This document shows positions 16,646-24,540 of a DNA stretch of 64,000 nt, piece after piece. Within the stretch, counting starts at the first letter, position 1. Each line of letters opens with the position of its first letter. The stretch lies in assembly GCF_012911895.1 (NCBI RefSeq), contig NZ_JAAXCV010000034.1:62001-126000 (forward strand), read 5' to 3'. Made by a program: the position numbers and the translations under genes. This DNA comes from Bacillus sp. RO3. GTDB lineage: Bacteria; Bacillota; Bacilli; Bacillales; Bacillaceae_B. The notes beneath the pieces were generated by a model. It saw only the letters and a program-made list of their open reading frames with translations, did not search any database and was not told the origin of the DNA.

Positions 16646-17443
16646 TTACTGAACTTTACGTAACGGTACGTCTTGGTTCTTATATATGAATTCAAGGGCC
16701 AAGCGATTAAACTCACGTGGCTTTTCTACATTGCACACATGTCCGCAATCTTTGATAAATATGATTGTAGAGGAAGGATCACCCATTGTATCCTGTTCCA
16801 GGGACTTTACAAAGAGATGGTCTTCCTTTCCTGATATATAGAGCTTTGGTATATGGGAAGCCTTTTCCTGTACAGAAGAATAGGTCGATTTAACGTAAGG
16901 TGTAAGGCGATACCAGGCAAGAAAATCGTTGCGATTCATTTTCTTTGCTTCACGGATGAATAGCTTTCTCGAAATCCTATGATTGCTTTTAGGCATCATG
17001 ATATAAGCGAAAATCTTATATAACCACATGAAAGGGATCATTTCTTTTATCGCGTCCCCAATCTTGAGCAATGTATTGGAAAGTATAGTAAACCTTGTAA
17101 TGCAACCTCCCAAAACTGCACTTTTCACCCGATTTGGATGAGCCTGCAGCAAAGCATGGATTAGCACAGAGCCCAGGGAAATCCCAATAAAATGAGCACG
17201 TTCGACTTTAAGATGATCCAAAACCTTGAAAACTTCCTCAACGATCAAATCAATTGTGAAGTTCCCATTATAGCATTCAATACCCGGGGAATTTCCATGG
17301 CCAGGTAAATGAATGGTAATCACATTATAATATTTCTTAAATACATCGAGCTGCTTGCAGAAAATACTTGAGTTTCCTCCAATTCCATGAAGAAACACCA
17401 CATACTCCTTGCCAACCTCTTGATGAACGTCGTATTCCAGCAT
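16646..17443 (-). CDS. Alpha/beta fold hydrolase
   Basis: The 265-residue protein has the alpha/beta hydrolase order: oxyanion-hole FLHGIGGNSS, nucleophile elbow GISLGS (Ser about 97), acid region LYISGKEDHLF and catalytic histidine in KDCGHVCNVEKP. The cap region between is basic and hydrophobic. Substrate unknown; esterase, lipase or a C-C hydrolase of the MenH type are possible. The start is the ATG at 17443, seven bases after AAGGAGAG; the longer frame to 17476 has no site. Monocistronic, closed by its own terminator. Confidence 0.87.
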   Translation of the reverse strand: MLEYDVHQEVGKEYVVFLHGIGGNSSIFCKQLDVFKKYYNVITIHLPGHGNSPGIECYNGNFTIDLIVEEVFKVLDHLKVERAHFIGISLGSVLIHALLQAHPNRVKSAVLGGCITRFTILSNTLLKIGDAIKEMIPFMWLYKIFAYIMMPKSNHRISRKLFIREAKKMNRNDFLAWYRLTPYVKSTYSSVQEKASHIPKLYISGKEDHLFVKSLEQDTMGDPSSTIIFIKDCGHVCNVEKPREFNRLALEFIYKNQDVPLRKVQ

Positions 17444-17705
17444 CAGTTCTCTCCTTAAAACAGCACAACCTACCAAAAGAATAAAATGAATCAGGTCAGT
17501 TTTTACGGGACCCTATAAATCTATTATCAATCATAATTGAAAATTGATAGTACATTTTAAGCTCTTGAAGCCTTACCTTAATGTATCTCATTTTATCCTA
17601 TTCACTAGTGTTTTGTCATTGAAGAACTGAATATTTTCCGAACATTTTGTGATAAATCACAGAGCTCCAGCGTTTTTGGAATTCCTTTACATTTCCCCAC
17701 CAAGC

Positions 17706-18566
17706 CTACACTTCCTTCACCATCATGACATCTTTAGTAAGTTCTCTTAAGTTCAGTTTTTTACGAATGTGCTCCTCAGGTATATCCGCACCATGAAATG
17801 AGATCATTTCTGCCCCACGTAATTCTGCCTCTTTCATCAAGACACAAAGCATATCTTCCTTATGAACCTCTGAATCATGTAAAATACCGAAAGATACTAC
17901 TTCACTAAATTTTGTATCTTCTCTAATCGTGACGCCTATAACACCAAAGATTTCCCCTTCCCTCATGAAAGTGACGGTAAAGTCGAAATTCACCGAAGTG
18001 TAGTATTCCTCCATCATCTTAAGCTGAGCTTCATTCACTTCCCCGTTTGCCATTACAATCGATGCCCACTCTTCAAAAGCAAAACCACTGGAAACCTTCC
18101 ATGTAAATTCAGCCTCGTGGGAAACGGTTGTATCGGAGAGTGAAACACCGATCAATTCCGATTCATTAGTGATCTCAAATCCTTTCGTTTCAAAATATAG
18201 GATTTGATCTTCCCACTGGTGGCGAAAACGCTGAGCGAATATCTTTCCCCCATACTCATCGCTGACAGCAAAGCCATAAACTCGCTGGAATAATTCATCC
18301 TGAATGGCCTCATACCCTGGTAAAACCCATGGGTACCCAAGTGAAACAAAATCACCTTTTCCGCTAAAACTCATATACCCTACAATTTCATCTCCATCAT
18401 AGGCGAAACAGCGGGCCTTTGGATGGAATTCCTTTTGCCCCTGAAAAAACTTAGGTGCCAAAGTAGGTTTCCATGCATAAGGAAGATCTGACGTTATTCT
18501 CTTCCAAAAATCATATTGAAGTGCCAAATCATTTTCATCTCGATAATATCTGTATGTAATCCCCAT
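17706..18566 (-). CDS. Double-GNAT-like protein, putative N-acetyltransferase
   Basis: The 286-residue protein opens with MGITYRYYRDENDLALQYDFW and shows an N-terminal half with RCFAYDGDEIVGYMSF, typical of a GNAT beta-hairpin, and a C-terminal half that repeats the pattern (VTFMREGEIFGVIGVTI, then FGILHDSEVHKEDMLCVLM). The canonical Q-x-x-G-x-G/A acetyl-CoA loop is not obvious in either half. It may therefore be an Eis-like or inactive tandem GNAT. AAAGGAGG lies nine bases upstream of the ATG. No operon partner. Confidence 0.6.
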   Translation of the reverse strand: MGITYRYYRDENDLALQYDFWKRITSDLPYAWKPTLAPKFFQGQKEFHPKARCFAYDGDEIVGYMSFSGKGDFVSLGYPWVLPGYEAIQDELFQRVYGFAVSDEYGGKIFAQRFRHQWEDQILYFETKGFEITNESELIGVSLSDTTVSHEAEFTWKVSSGFAFEEWASIVMANGEVNEAQLKMMEEYYTSVNFDFTVTFMREGEIFGVIGVTIREDTKFSEVVSFGILHDSEVHKEDMLCVLMKEAELRGAEMISFHGADIPEEHIRKKLNLRELTKDVMMVKEV

Positions 18567-18804
18567 ATAAAAGGCCTCCTTTGTTTATTGCTGAATTTTC
18601 AGCCTTGTGAATAGTGTACCTTATGTAAGATTCCAGGCTCAAGGTATTACTGGCCATCCCTATTCATTTCATTTGACACACTTCTATAGAATTATCTGAT
18701 ACATTCCTTTCATCCATTGTTTACATGATCTTTTCAAACTGAAGGATTCCCCTTCATATTCATTGTATACTCTTAATCTGAATTTCTATCAGAAGGGAGA
18801 ATGC

Positions 18805-19698
18805 ATGATGAAAATATTAGTTAATTCTGTCATCTTATCTTCAGCAATCATTGGTATGGCGGCAGTTTCCTTTCATTCCTCTTTTGCCAGTCATCCAGAA
18901 ATGAATGGCCATGAGTTTTTAACTATTGCACACAGAGGTGCTTCAGCATATGCACCTGAGCATACCTTATCATCTTATGATTGGGGAAATGATATGGGAG
19001 GGGATTATTTAGAGATTGATCTGCAAATGACCAAAGATGGTGAATTAATTGCCATGCACGATAAAACACTCGACCGGACGACTGATGGCAGTGGTCTTGT
19101 AAAAAATTATACATTGAAAGAATTGAAAGAGTTAGATGCGGGATCATGGTTTAATGAGATGTACCCTGAAATGGCCAGTTCGGAATTTACCGGACTGAAA
19201 GTTCAAACACTTGGAGAAATCCTTCATCATTTTGGTCAGGACAAGCGTTTCTACATTGAAACCAAATCACCTGAAGTATATCCGGGCATGGAAGAAAAAT
19301 TACTGAAAATACTAAAAGATCATAACCTTCTGGGTCAGAATGTGTCTTCCAGTAAAGTGATCATTCAGTCATTCAGTGACGAAAGCCTTAAAAAAATTCA
19401 CGGCCTGAATGATGATATTCCTCTTGTCCAACTGATCGACTATCAGAATGAGGCTACGATTACTGATAAAGAACTTGAGGACTATGAGGAATATGCAGTG
19501 GGACTTGGAATGGATTATAAAAAGATCGATGAGGAGTATGTAGACAAGGTACGTGATCATGGTCTGTTCATTCACCCTTATACCGTTTTGGAAAAAAAAG
19601 ATATGAAGAGATTGATTGAATGGGGTGTGACGGGAATGTTTACGAATTATCCTGACCGCTTAGAAGAAGTGGTGAAAGAAATGAAAACGTCAAATTAG
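18805..19698 (+). CDS. glpQ: Exported glycerophosphodiester phosphodiesterase
   Basis: The protein of about 297 residues has a signal peptide (MMKILVNSVILSSAIIGMAA to about SFASH) and a GDPD TIM barrel: TIAHRGASAYAPEHTLSSY, LEIDLQMTKDGELIAMHDKTLDRTTDG, IETKSPEVYPGMEE, TNYPDRLEEV at the end. His in AHRG and the Glu/Asp in EIDLQ bind the metal. It cleaves glycerophosphodiesters or teichoic acid to glycerol-3-phosphate outside the cell. The start is 18805 or 18808 behind AGAAGGGAGA; the upstream extension of the frame to 18763 has no site. A strong hairpin terminator follows. Phosphate control is possible, but I see no convincing Pho box. Confidence 0.92.
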   Translation: MMKILVNSVILSSAIIGMAAVSFHSSFASHPEMNGHEFLTIAHRGASAYAPEHTLSSYDWGNDMGGDYLEIDLQMTKDGELIAMHDKTLDRTTDGSGLVKNYTLKELKELDAGSWFNEMYPEMASSEFTGLKVQTLGEILHHFGQDKRFYIETKSPEVYPGMEEKLLKILKDHNLLGQNVSSSKVIIQSFSDESLKKIHGLNDDIPLVQLIDYQNEATITDKELEDYEEYAVGLGMDYKKIDEEYVDKVRDHGLFIHPYTVLEKKDMKRLIEWGVTGMFTNYPDRLEEVVKEMKTSN

Positions 19699-19703
19699 TC
19701 CAT

Positions 19704-19753
19704 CATTCAAAAGAGAGAGCTGCCCCTAACGGGCGCACTCTCTCTTTTGAATG
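19704..19753. terminator. Bidirectional terminator with a 16-bp stem
   Basis: CATTCAAAAGAGAGAG (19704-19719) pairs perfectly with CTCTCTCTTTTGAATG (19738-19753). It separates convergent glpQ and the zinc-ribbon gene, whose stop lies two bases beyond it. Confidence 0.85.
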
Positions 19754-19754
19754 A

Positions 19755-20048
19755 TCAGTTCTTATACTCATATTTCACAAAAAATGGTAGAATCAAAGAA
19801 ATCACGAAAGCCATGACGATGATTAAACTGAATGTAAGCGGCTTTGATAAACCGAGTTCAGGTGCAAATAATAATCCGAAAACGACAGCAGGAATGATGA
19901 TAAGGAAAGAAACAAAGAATTTCGATGCAAAGTTGATGGTATGTTTCTTGCCACATTGACTGCATTCGATCGGTTTATAAGACCTCCAGATGGAGAATAA
20001 TAGCTCTTTCCATTGAAATTGATTTTTGCATACATTACACTTTTGCAA
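19755..20048 (-). CDS. CXXC-20-CXXC zinc-ribbon membrane protein (TIGR04104-like)
   Basis: The 97-residue protein starts with MQKCNVCKNQFQWKELLFSI and has a second pair in IECSQCGKK, giving CXXC-about 20-CXXC. Two membrane helices follow (FFVSFLIIIPAVVFGLLFA and PLTFSLIIVMAFVISLILPFF). This matches the putative zinc finger membrane proteins of TIGR04104 found in Bacillaceae. AGGAGG lies a few bases upstream. The function is unknown; the ribbon should be cytoplasmic. Confidence 0.85.
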   Translation of the reverse strand: MQKCNVCKNQFQWKELLFSIWRSYKPIECSQCGKKHTINFASKFFVSFLIIIPAVVFGLLFAPELGLSKPLTFSLIIVMAFVISLILPFFVKYEYKN

Positions 20049-20273
20049 AGTACTTCCTCCTAGATTTATCTTCTACTCTATTATCCAGTTTACCATCAAC
20101 GGCTTTTAAAGAGGAGAAAATAGTAAGGAGATTCACACTTTTATCATTGAATAGGATACTCAGGTTACCATCATGATCCCAACAGTCTATAGAATAGGAC
20201 ATTCGGAAGAATTCGTGACTGATGGGCTGCTTGACAAGAAAAGGAACATCCAGGAAAGCTCATACACGATCTG

Positions 20274-20450
20274 TTACTTTTCATGGCAAGACACATTCCA
20301 AGAAAGAAATCCTATTTCCACCTCTGCTGATCTTTCATGGTGTTCGCATGCTTCAATCGCTTGTTGCAATCCCATTTTATCCAGCAGTATCAAGGCGACT
20401 GTCATGATAAACGCAACGATAAAAAGTAAGAACTTCTGATTCGCCTTCAT
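20274..20450 (-). CDS. Small single-pass membrane protein, unknown
   Basis: A 58-codon frame reads MKANQKFLLFIVAFIMTVAL and continues with LLDKMGLQQAIEACEHH before a polar tail. It has one N-terminal membrane helix and two cysteines in the extracytoplasmic part. AAAGGGG lies ten bases upstream of the ATG; a competing ATG four bases earlier opens only a 25-codon frame. Its codon use resembles the neighbours, which favours a real gene over the plus-strand frames in the same place. No family recognised. Confidence 0.6.
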   Translation of the reverse strand: MKANQKFLLFIVAFIMTVALILLDKMGLQQAIEACEHHERSAEVEIGFLSWNVSCHEK

Positions 20451-20627
20451 TCATTGAAAACCCCTTTGAAAGAATCTATCACCCTTTATTGAAAATTATA
20501 CCATATTTAAGACCGCCTAATGTGAGCCGTGAGAAAATTCTGCTATTAATCTTACAGATAAGCAGGAATTTATCATTTTCCATTCGAATTATGTACTATA
20601 ACCATTTATGAAAAGGGAGTATCTGAC

Positions 20628-21404
20628 TTGATTCAATCATTTAAGTTAAACGTTCAGAGATTAGGACAAAAAATGCCCGTCTATATTTTTAAAGTCGATG
20701 ATGTTCTGATTGATACAGGGCCGTATAGCATGAAAAATGAAGTCCGGACTATTTTTAAAGAGCTGGGGGTAAATGAAGTCATACACACTCACCACCATGA
20801 GGATCATACCGGTAATAGCTCCTGGATCGATAGATTTTATTCCATTCCTCAATGGATTCACCCTTTAGGTGTGATTCCGTGCTCTGAAAGCACCAAATTA
20901 CCTTTATACAGAGCAGTGTTTTGGCATAACCGGCCTGCATTCAGCCCCTTGCCACTTGAGAAAAGAGTATTTAACACGGCTGAACACTCCTTTGAAATTG
21001 TTCACACTCCTGGTCACGCGGAGGATCATATTGTGCTCATTGATGAAGAAAGAGGGATTTGTTTTTCAGGCGATTTATACTTATTCCATTCACCTACATC
21101 AAATTTTTCATTTGAATCTGTTCCGGAGCTCATCCGGTCAATTGACAAAACTCTGCAGTATTCCTTTCAGGATATGTATTGCTCACATCAGGGTTATTTA
21201 AAGAACGGCAGAAGGCTCCTCGAAAGAAAACGGGACTATCTGGTCGACCTACAAGACGCTGTCACCAAAGCCCATCTTGAGGGGCAAACCCCTAAAGAAA
21301 TCAGGAGACACCTCCTTCCAAAAAACAAACTTTTCCAATACATCTCACTATTTGAAAACTCACCTGCACACACAGTCAACTCAATCATCAAAGAAATATC
21401 CTGA
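20628..21404 (+). CDS. MBL-fold metallo-hydrolase
   Basis: The 258-residue protein has the metallo-beta-lactamase motif HTHHHEDHTGN, later metal ligands in VHTPGHAEDH and CFSGDLYLF, and a final CSHQG histidine. All ligands for a binuclear site are present. Such proteins hydrolyse thioesters, phosphodiesters or lactones; the closest general description is glyoxalase II- or RNase Z-like MBL protein, with no defined substrate. The start is TTG 20628, eight bases after AAAGGGAG. It is convergent with a YitT-like gene, separated by a hairpin made from the GGGACGGAC repeat. Confidence 0.88.
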   Translation: MIQSFKLNVQRLGQKMPVYIFKVDDVLIDTGPYSMKNEVRTIFKELGVNEVIHTHHHEDHTGNSSWIDRFYSIPQWIHPLGVIPCSESTKLPLYRAVFWHNRPAFSPLPLEKRVFNTAEHSFEIVHTPGHAEDHIVLIDEERGICFSGDLYLFHSPTSNFSFESVPELIRSIDKTLQYSFQDMYCSHQGYLKNGRRLLERKRDYLVDLQDAVTKAHLEGQTPKEIRRHLLPKNKLFQYISLFENSPAHTVNSIIKEIS

Positions 21405-21443
21405 AAAAAAGTCCGTCCCACTTTTGTAAGAGGGACGAACCTT
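21405..21443. terminator. Terminator formed by two inverted copies of the GGGACGGAC repeat
   Basis: AAGTCCGTCCC (21409-21419) and GAGGGACGAACCTT (21430-21443) form a hairpin with G-T wobbles and are flanked by A/T runs. It lies between convergent genes and ends the YitT-like transcript. Confidence 0.75.
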
Positions 21444-21447
21444 CCTT

Positions 21448-22053
21448 TTACTGATGTTCGATACTGATAAAATTTCTTTTTATATGGATTTGGAACAGGA
21501 TATCGACTATTCTTGTAGAGATGAATTGACAGATCAAGGCAAACAGGATAATCTTCAAATCTACTATCATTCCAGTCAGTATTAATAGGCTTCCATTAAT
21601 GAAAAACAATGTTTTACCTGGGCTGTATCCTTTTAGCTTCGAAACAATCAGGGCTAATATATCCATCCCACCTGAGGATGCCCCCATGCGAAAAAGGATG
21701 CCGACCCCTGTTCCAAAAAGAATGCTGCCTATCAGCAAATCAACGATCACAAATGAAATCGTACCCGAAACCAATGGAGACATGAGATTCACCACATATG
21801 ATGTGACAGATACACAATACAGTGTCCAGATGGCATTTTCTTTCCCCAGCCATTTAATGGCTGCGAGTAATAAGCAGGCATTTAACATCCAAAGAGAAAC
21901 AGCAAATGGCACATTCAACAGATGATGAAGAAGTACGCTTACACTCGCTGCCCCTCCTGAGGGAATGAAATGTGGAAACAGAAAGACCGCCATGGCCAAT
22001 CCTTGAACAGTAGCGGCTACACCCAATATGATACCTTTTCTAGCAACGTTCAT
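21448..22053 (-). CDS. YitT-like membrane protein without DUF2179
   Basis: The protein of about 201 residues has five to six membrane segments and the family motifs FLFPHFIPSGGAASVSVLL and FRMGASSGGMDILALIVSK, equivalent to the two glycine-rich motifs of the longer YitT protein at 8814. It stops after the last helix, so the soluble DUF2179 domain is absent; the end is natural and followed by a terminator, matching a known short subgroup. The start at 22053 is favoured because GGGGAG precedes it, while ATG 22071 has no site. Function unknown. Confidence 0.82.
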   Translation of the reverse strand: MNVARKGIILGVAATVQGLAMAVFLFPHFIPSGGAASVSVLLHHLLNVPFAVSLWMLNACLLLAAIKWLGKENAIWTLYCVSVTSYVVNLMSPLVSGTISFVIVDLLIGSILFGTGVGILFRMGASSGGMDILALIVSKLKGYSPGKTLFFINGSLLILTGMIVDLKIILFALICQFISTRIVDILFQIHIKRNFISIEHQ

Positions 22054-22247
22054 ATGTACATTACTCCCCATCTGTAAAAAGCTCTATCTCATAGTTTAGT
22101 TGCTCTTAAAGGCTTATGCAAGCAATGAAAAGCCATCCATGTCTGAGTACCTACCCTTTCTTTGTTCACTGGATCTTACATCCTCACTCAACAAAAAAGG
22201 CGCCTTTGCACTATGGCACCATTTTCCTGATTCAAAAAAGGAACCCA

Positions 22248-22793
22248 TTACTTTTTTACTTCCAACACGATCTCTCCAATTACCTCATAGTCATTTTCAA
22301 CAATTATCTTCCATAAACCTGACTCTTCGAAATAAAAGGTAACCGGAACAGAATAGGCTTCTTCATTGTATCGTGAACACTCACTGTCCGATGCTTCTAT
22401 CCTCACTGCTTGTTCTTCACCTTTTTTCTTAAGGCTTAGCTCGAGATTGGCATATTTATCCCATACTAGTAAAGAAGTCTTGTATTCCTCCTTCTCTTTA
22501 GGAGGATTATCATATGCAATGGCCGCCTTCTGTTCTTCTCCCTGGAAAATCCCGATCGTCCCATTACGATCTTCTACTTGAATCAGTGCATGTTCACGCC
22601 ATTCTTCATTCTTGACAACTACTCCATTTCCAATGAACATCACCCCTGCGGCGATAAGGAACGTGATAACAGTATATCGAAATGAATGCGTTTTCTCGAA
22701 TGAATTCAACAGCTCAGATTCAGGGGCAACTCTTTTGGCTATAAGGAAAATTCCTGCAATTACCATAAATATCCATCCTAACACATAAAACAA
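22248..22793 (-). CDS. Membrane protein with extracytoplasmic domain, unknown
   Basis: The 181-residue protein has two N-terminal membrane helices (residues 1-20 and 38-58) and then about 120 residues of extracytoplasmic beta-rich sequence, including VKNEEWREHALIQVEDRNGT and VTFYFEESGLWKIIVEND. The last part reads like a small immunoglobulin-like or CARDB-like fold, but I cannot name the family. The start is TTG 22793, five bases after GAGGGG. Single gene. Confidence 0.65.
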   Translation of the reverse strand: MFYVLGWIFMVIAGIFLIAKRVAPESELLNSFEKTHSFRYTVITFLIAAGVMFIGNGVVVKNEEWREHALIQVEDRNGTIGIFQGEEQKAAIAYDNPPKEKEEYKTSLLVWDKYANLELSLKKKGEEQAVRIEASDSECSRYNEEAYSVPVTFYFEESGLWKIIVENDYEVIGEIVLEVKK

Positions 22794-22857
22794 TTCGACC
22801 CCTCCTCTTCTCCAGTACTCCTATATACGACTATCACCCTGGAAAGTTCCACTTCTT

Positions 22858-22872
22858 AAGGGACGGACCTTT
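22858..22872. repeat. Copy of the GGGACGGACCTT dispersed repeat
   Basis: AAGGGACGGACCTTT stands alone in the divergent region between the 22248 and 22972 genes. Other copies in this window are at 9975, 16390, 16448, 21409 and, inside a coding region, 25336. Confidence 0.6.
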
Positions 22873-22971
22873 CTTTTCCATCAATTTGGTCATACAGGCA
22901 GGAATTCACTGGCTGTATGGACAATATTACAAGGTAGGCCTAGCATAAATCTAACGAAAGGAGCTACTTTT

Positions 22972-23889
22972 ATGAAATTAACCATTCAACAATTTAACAC
23001 ATCAGCAAACTATATCAAAACCCATGCAAGACCCTTGGAACAAAAACTGCTCAGCTTTCATTTTGAAGGGGGCAGTAAAGAAGACGCAGCAGATGAATTA
23101 GCAAAATTCCAAAATGATGACGGGGGATTCGGCCGGTCTATAGAGCCCGACTTTCGACTGGACAGTTCTTCTCCAATGGCAACGACCGTTGGTTTACAGT
23201 ATGCCAAAGAATTAAACCTTTCTCGGAACCATCCTGTCGTTCAAGGAGCGATGAGCTACTTACTTGATACGTACGATGAAAAGGCTGGAGGATGGCATGC
23301 AGTATCAGAAGCCGTAAATGCTGTTCCCCACGCACCATGGTGGCATTTCGACTCGGAAAGGGGATTTTCCGGGGTTCAAACAACCTGGGCGAATCCCAAT
23401 GCTGAAATAATAGGGTATTTTCATCTTTTCCAACCGGAACAGCCCCTACTGCAAGAATGGACAGAAAGATCTGTCACAGAGTTAAAGGAACTGAAACATC
23501 CGATTGAAATGCATGATTTTCTCTGCTATCAAAGGCTCGTTCAAGAAGTGAAAGGACACGCTTACTCTGATCTTATTAAGATCTTGACTTCTTCCGTAAG
23601 AGAGACGGTTTGTACAGACCCATCCAGGTGGAATGAATATGTGGCAAAACCTTTGCAGGTAGCCAGTCATCCATCTTCACCCTTTTATGACATTTTAAAA
23701 GATGAGATTCGTGTTCAACTGGAAGCGGAAGTATCAGATCAACACCCAGAAGGTTATTGGCAGCCCAATTGGTCCTGGTTCGGTCACTTCGAGGAAACAT
23801 GGCCAGTAGCTGAAAGGGAATGGAGAGGAATATTGACTCTTGGGATGCTCAGGGTGCTCTCCAACTATAATAGAATAGAAACTGAATAA
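22972..23889 (+). CDS. Alpha-alpha toroid (terpenoid cyclase/prenyltransferase-like) protein, unknown
   Basis: The 305-residue protein shows the repeat style of squalene-cyclase and protein-prenyltransferase barrels: ELAKFQNDDGGFGRSIEPDF, then MATTVGLQYAKEL, then YLLDTYDEKAGGWHAV, PWWHF, and late HPEGYWQPNWSWFGHF. The GGF/GGW turns and the HPEGYWQ segment fit helical-hairpin repeats. The catalytic DXDD motif of squalene-hopene cyclases is not seen, so it is not an SHC. Function unknown; cytosolic, no signal peptide. AAAGGAG is well placed before ATG. Terminated by a hairpin shared with mhqD. Confidence 0.7.
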   Translation: MKLTIQQFNTSANYIKTHARPLEQKLLSFHFEGGSKEDAADELAKFQNDDGGFGRSIEPDFRLDSSSPMATTVGLQYAKELNLSRNHPVVQGAMSYLLDTYDEKAGGWHAVSEAVNAVPHAPWWHFDSERGFSGVQTTWANPNAEIIGYFHLFQPEQPLLQEWTERSVTELKELKHPIEMHDFLCYQRLVQEVKGHAYSDLIKILTSSVRETVCTDPSRWNEYVAKPLQVASHPSSPFYDILKDEIRVQLEAEVSDQHPEGYWQPNWSWFGHFEETWPVAEREWRGILTLGMLRVLSNYNRIETE

Positions 23890-23920
23890 AAAAATCCGGA
23901 AGAAATATTCTTCCGGATGC
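23888..23920. terminator. Bidirectional terminator
   Basis: ATCCGGAAGAA pairs with TTCTTCCGGAT around a three-base loop, between convergent genes. Confidence 0.85.
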
Positions 23921-23921
23921 G

Positions 23922-24527
23922 TCATTTAAAATGATTCTCAAACCAACCCTTTGCTTCCACTACTTCATCTCTTCTCAGCTCATGTCCACCCTCAGTCCAA
24001 AACTCCGTTACCGATGCTTGAGCATCTTTTAGATTTTTCACAAGCTCTTTTGTCTCAGGCATTGGGATGAGTGGGTCGCGTTTACCGGCACCGATAAATA
24101 CTTGTACGCCACTTAATTCCGGAAGGTCCAGTCCCCGAATTGGCACCATGGCATGAAACAGGATGCCGCCTTTTAAAGCATCATTATAATGATACATTAA
24201 ACTGGCTGCGATATTGGCACCATTTGAGTATCCTACAGCAACAAGATTATTGGGATCGAATTCGTACTTAACGGCACTCTCCCTTACAAAATCCAACAAT
24301 TCCTTCGTACGGAATACTAAATCTTCTTCATCGAAGACTCCTTCCTTTAGGCGCGCGAAAAACCGTGCCATCCCATTTTCATCAACATTTCCTTTTACAC
24401 TTAGAACAGAAGCTTCCGGCTCTATCATATCCGCCAACGGCAGCAGATCACGTTCGTCACCGCCTGTTCCATGAAGGAGTAACAATGTAGGCAGGTTTTT
24501 ATTCCCTTGTTTAAAAAGATGTTTCAA
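23922..24527 (-). CDS. mhqD: Carboxylesterase/phospholipase of the MhqD type
   Basis: The 201-residue alpha/beta hydrolase has LLLLHGTGGDERD (oxyanion loop), the nucleophile elbow VGYSNGANIA, an acid in GAGKRDPLIP and the catalytic histidine in TEGGHELRRDE. It matches B. subtilis MhqD (YodD), which together with the ring-cleaving dioxygenase MhqE detoxifies quinones and catechols. It follows the dioxygenase gene by 13 bases in the same order as B. subtilis mhqED. Regulation by MhqR is expected from the operator-like sequence upstream of the first gene. Confidence 0.88.
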   Translation of the reverse strand: MKHLFKQGNKNLPTLLLLHGTGGDERDLLPLADMIEPEASVLSVKGNVDENGMARFFARLKEGVFDEEDLVFRTKELLDFVRESAVKYEFDPNNLVAVGYSNGANIAASLMYHYNDALKGGILFHAMVPIRGLDLPELSGVQVFIGAGKRDPLIPMPETKELVKNLKDAQASVTEFWTEGGHELRRDEVVEAKGWFENHFK

Positions 24528-24540
24528 GCTGACTTCCTCC

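Noticed and set aside
20173..20439. Plus-strand 88-residue frame
   Set aside because: No ribosome site and low-complexity translation; the minus-strand 58-residue frame fits better.
21599..21925. 108-residue plus-strand frame inside the YitT-like gene
   Set aside because: Antisense shadow of a membrane protein with recognised motifs.
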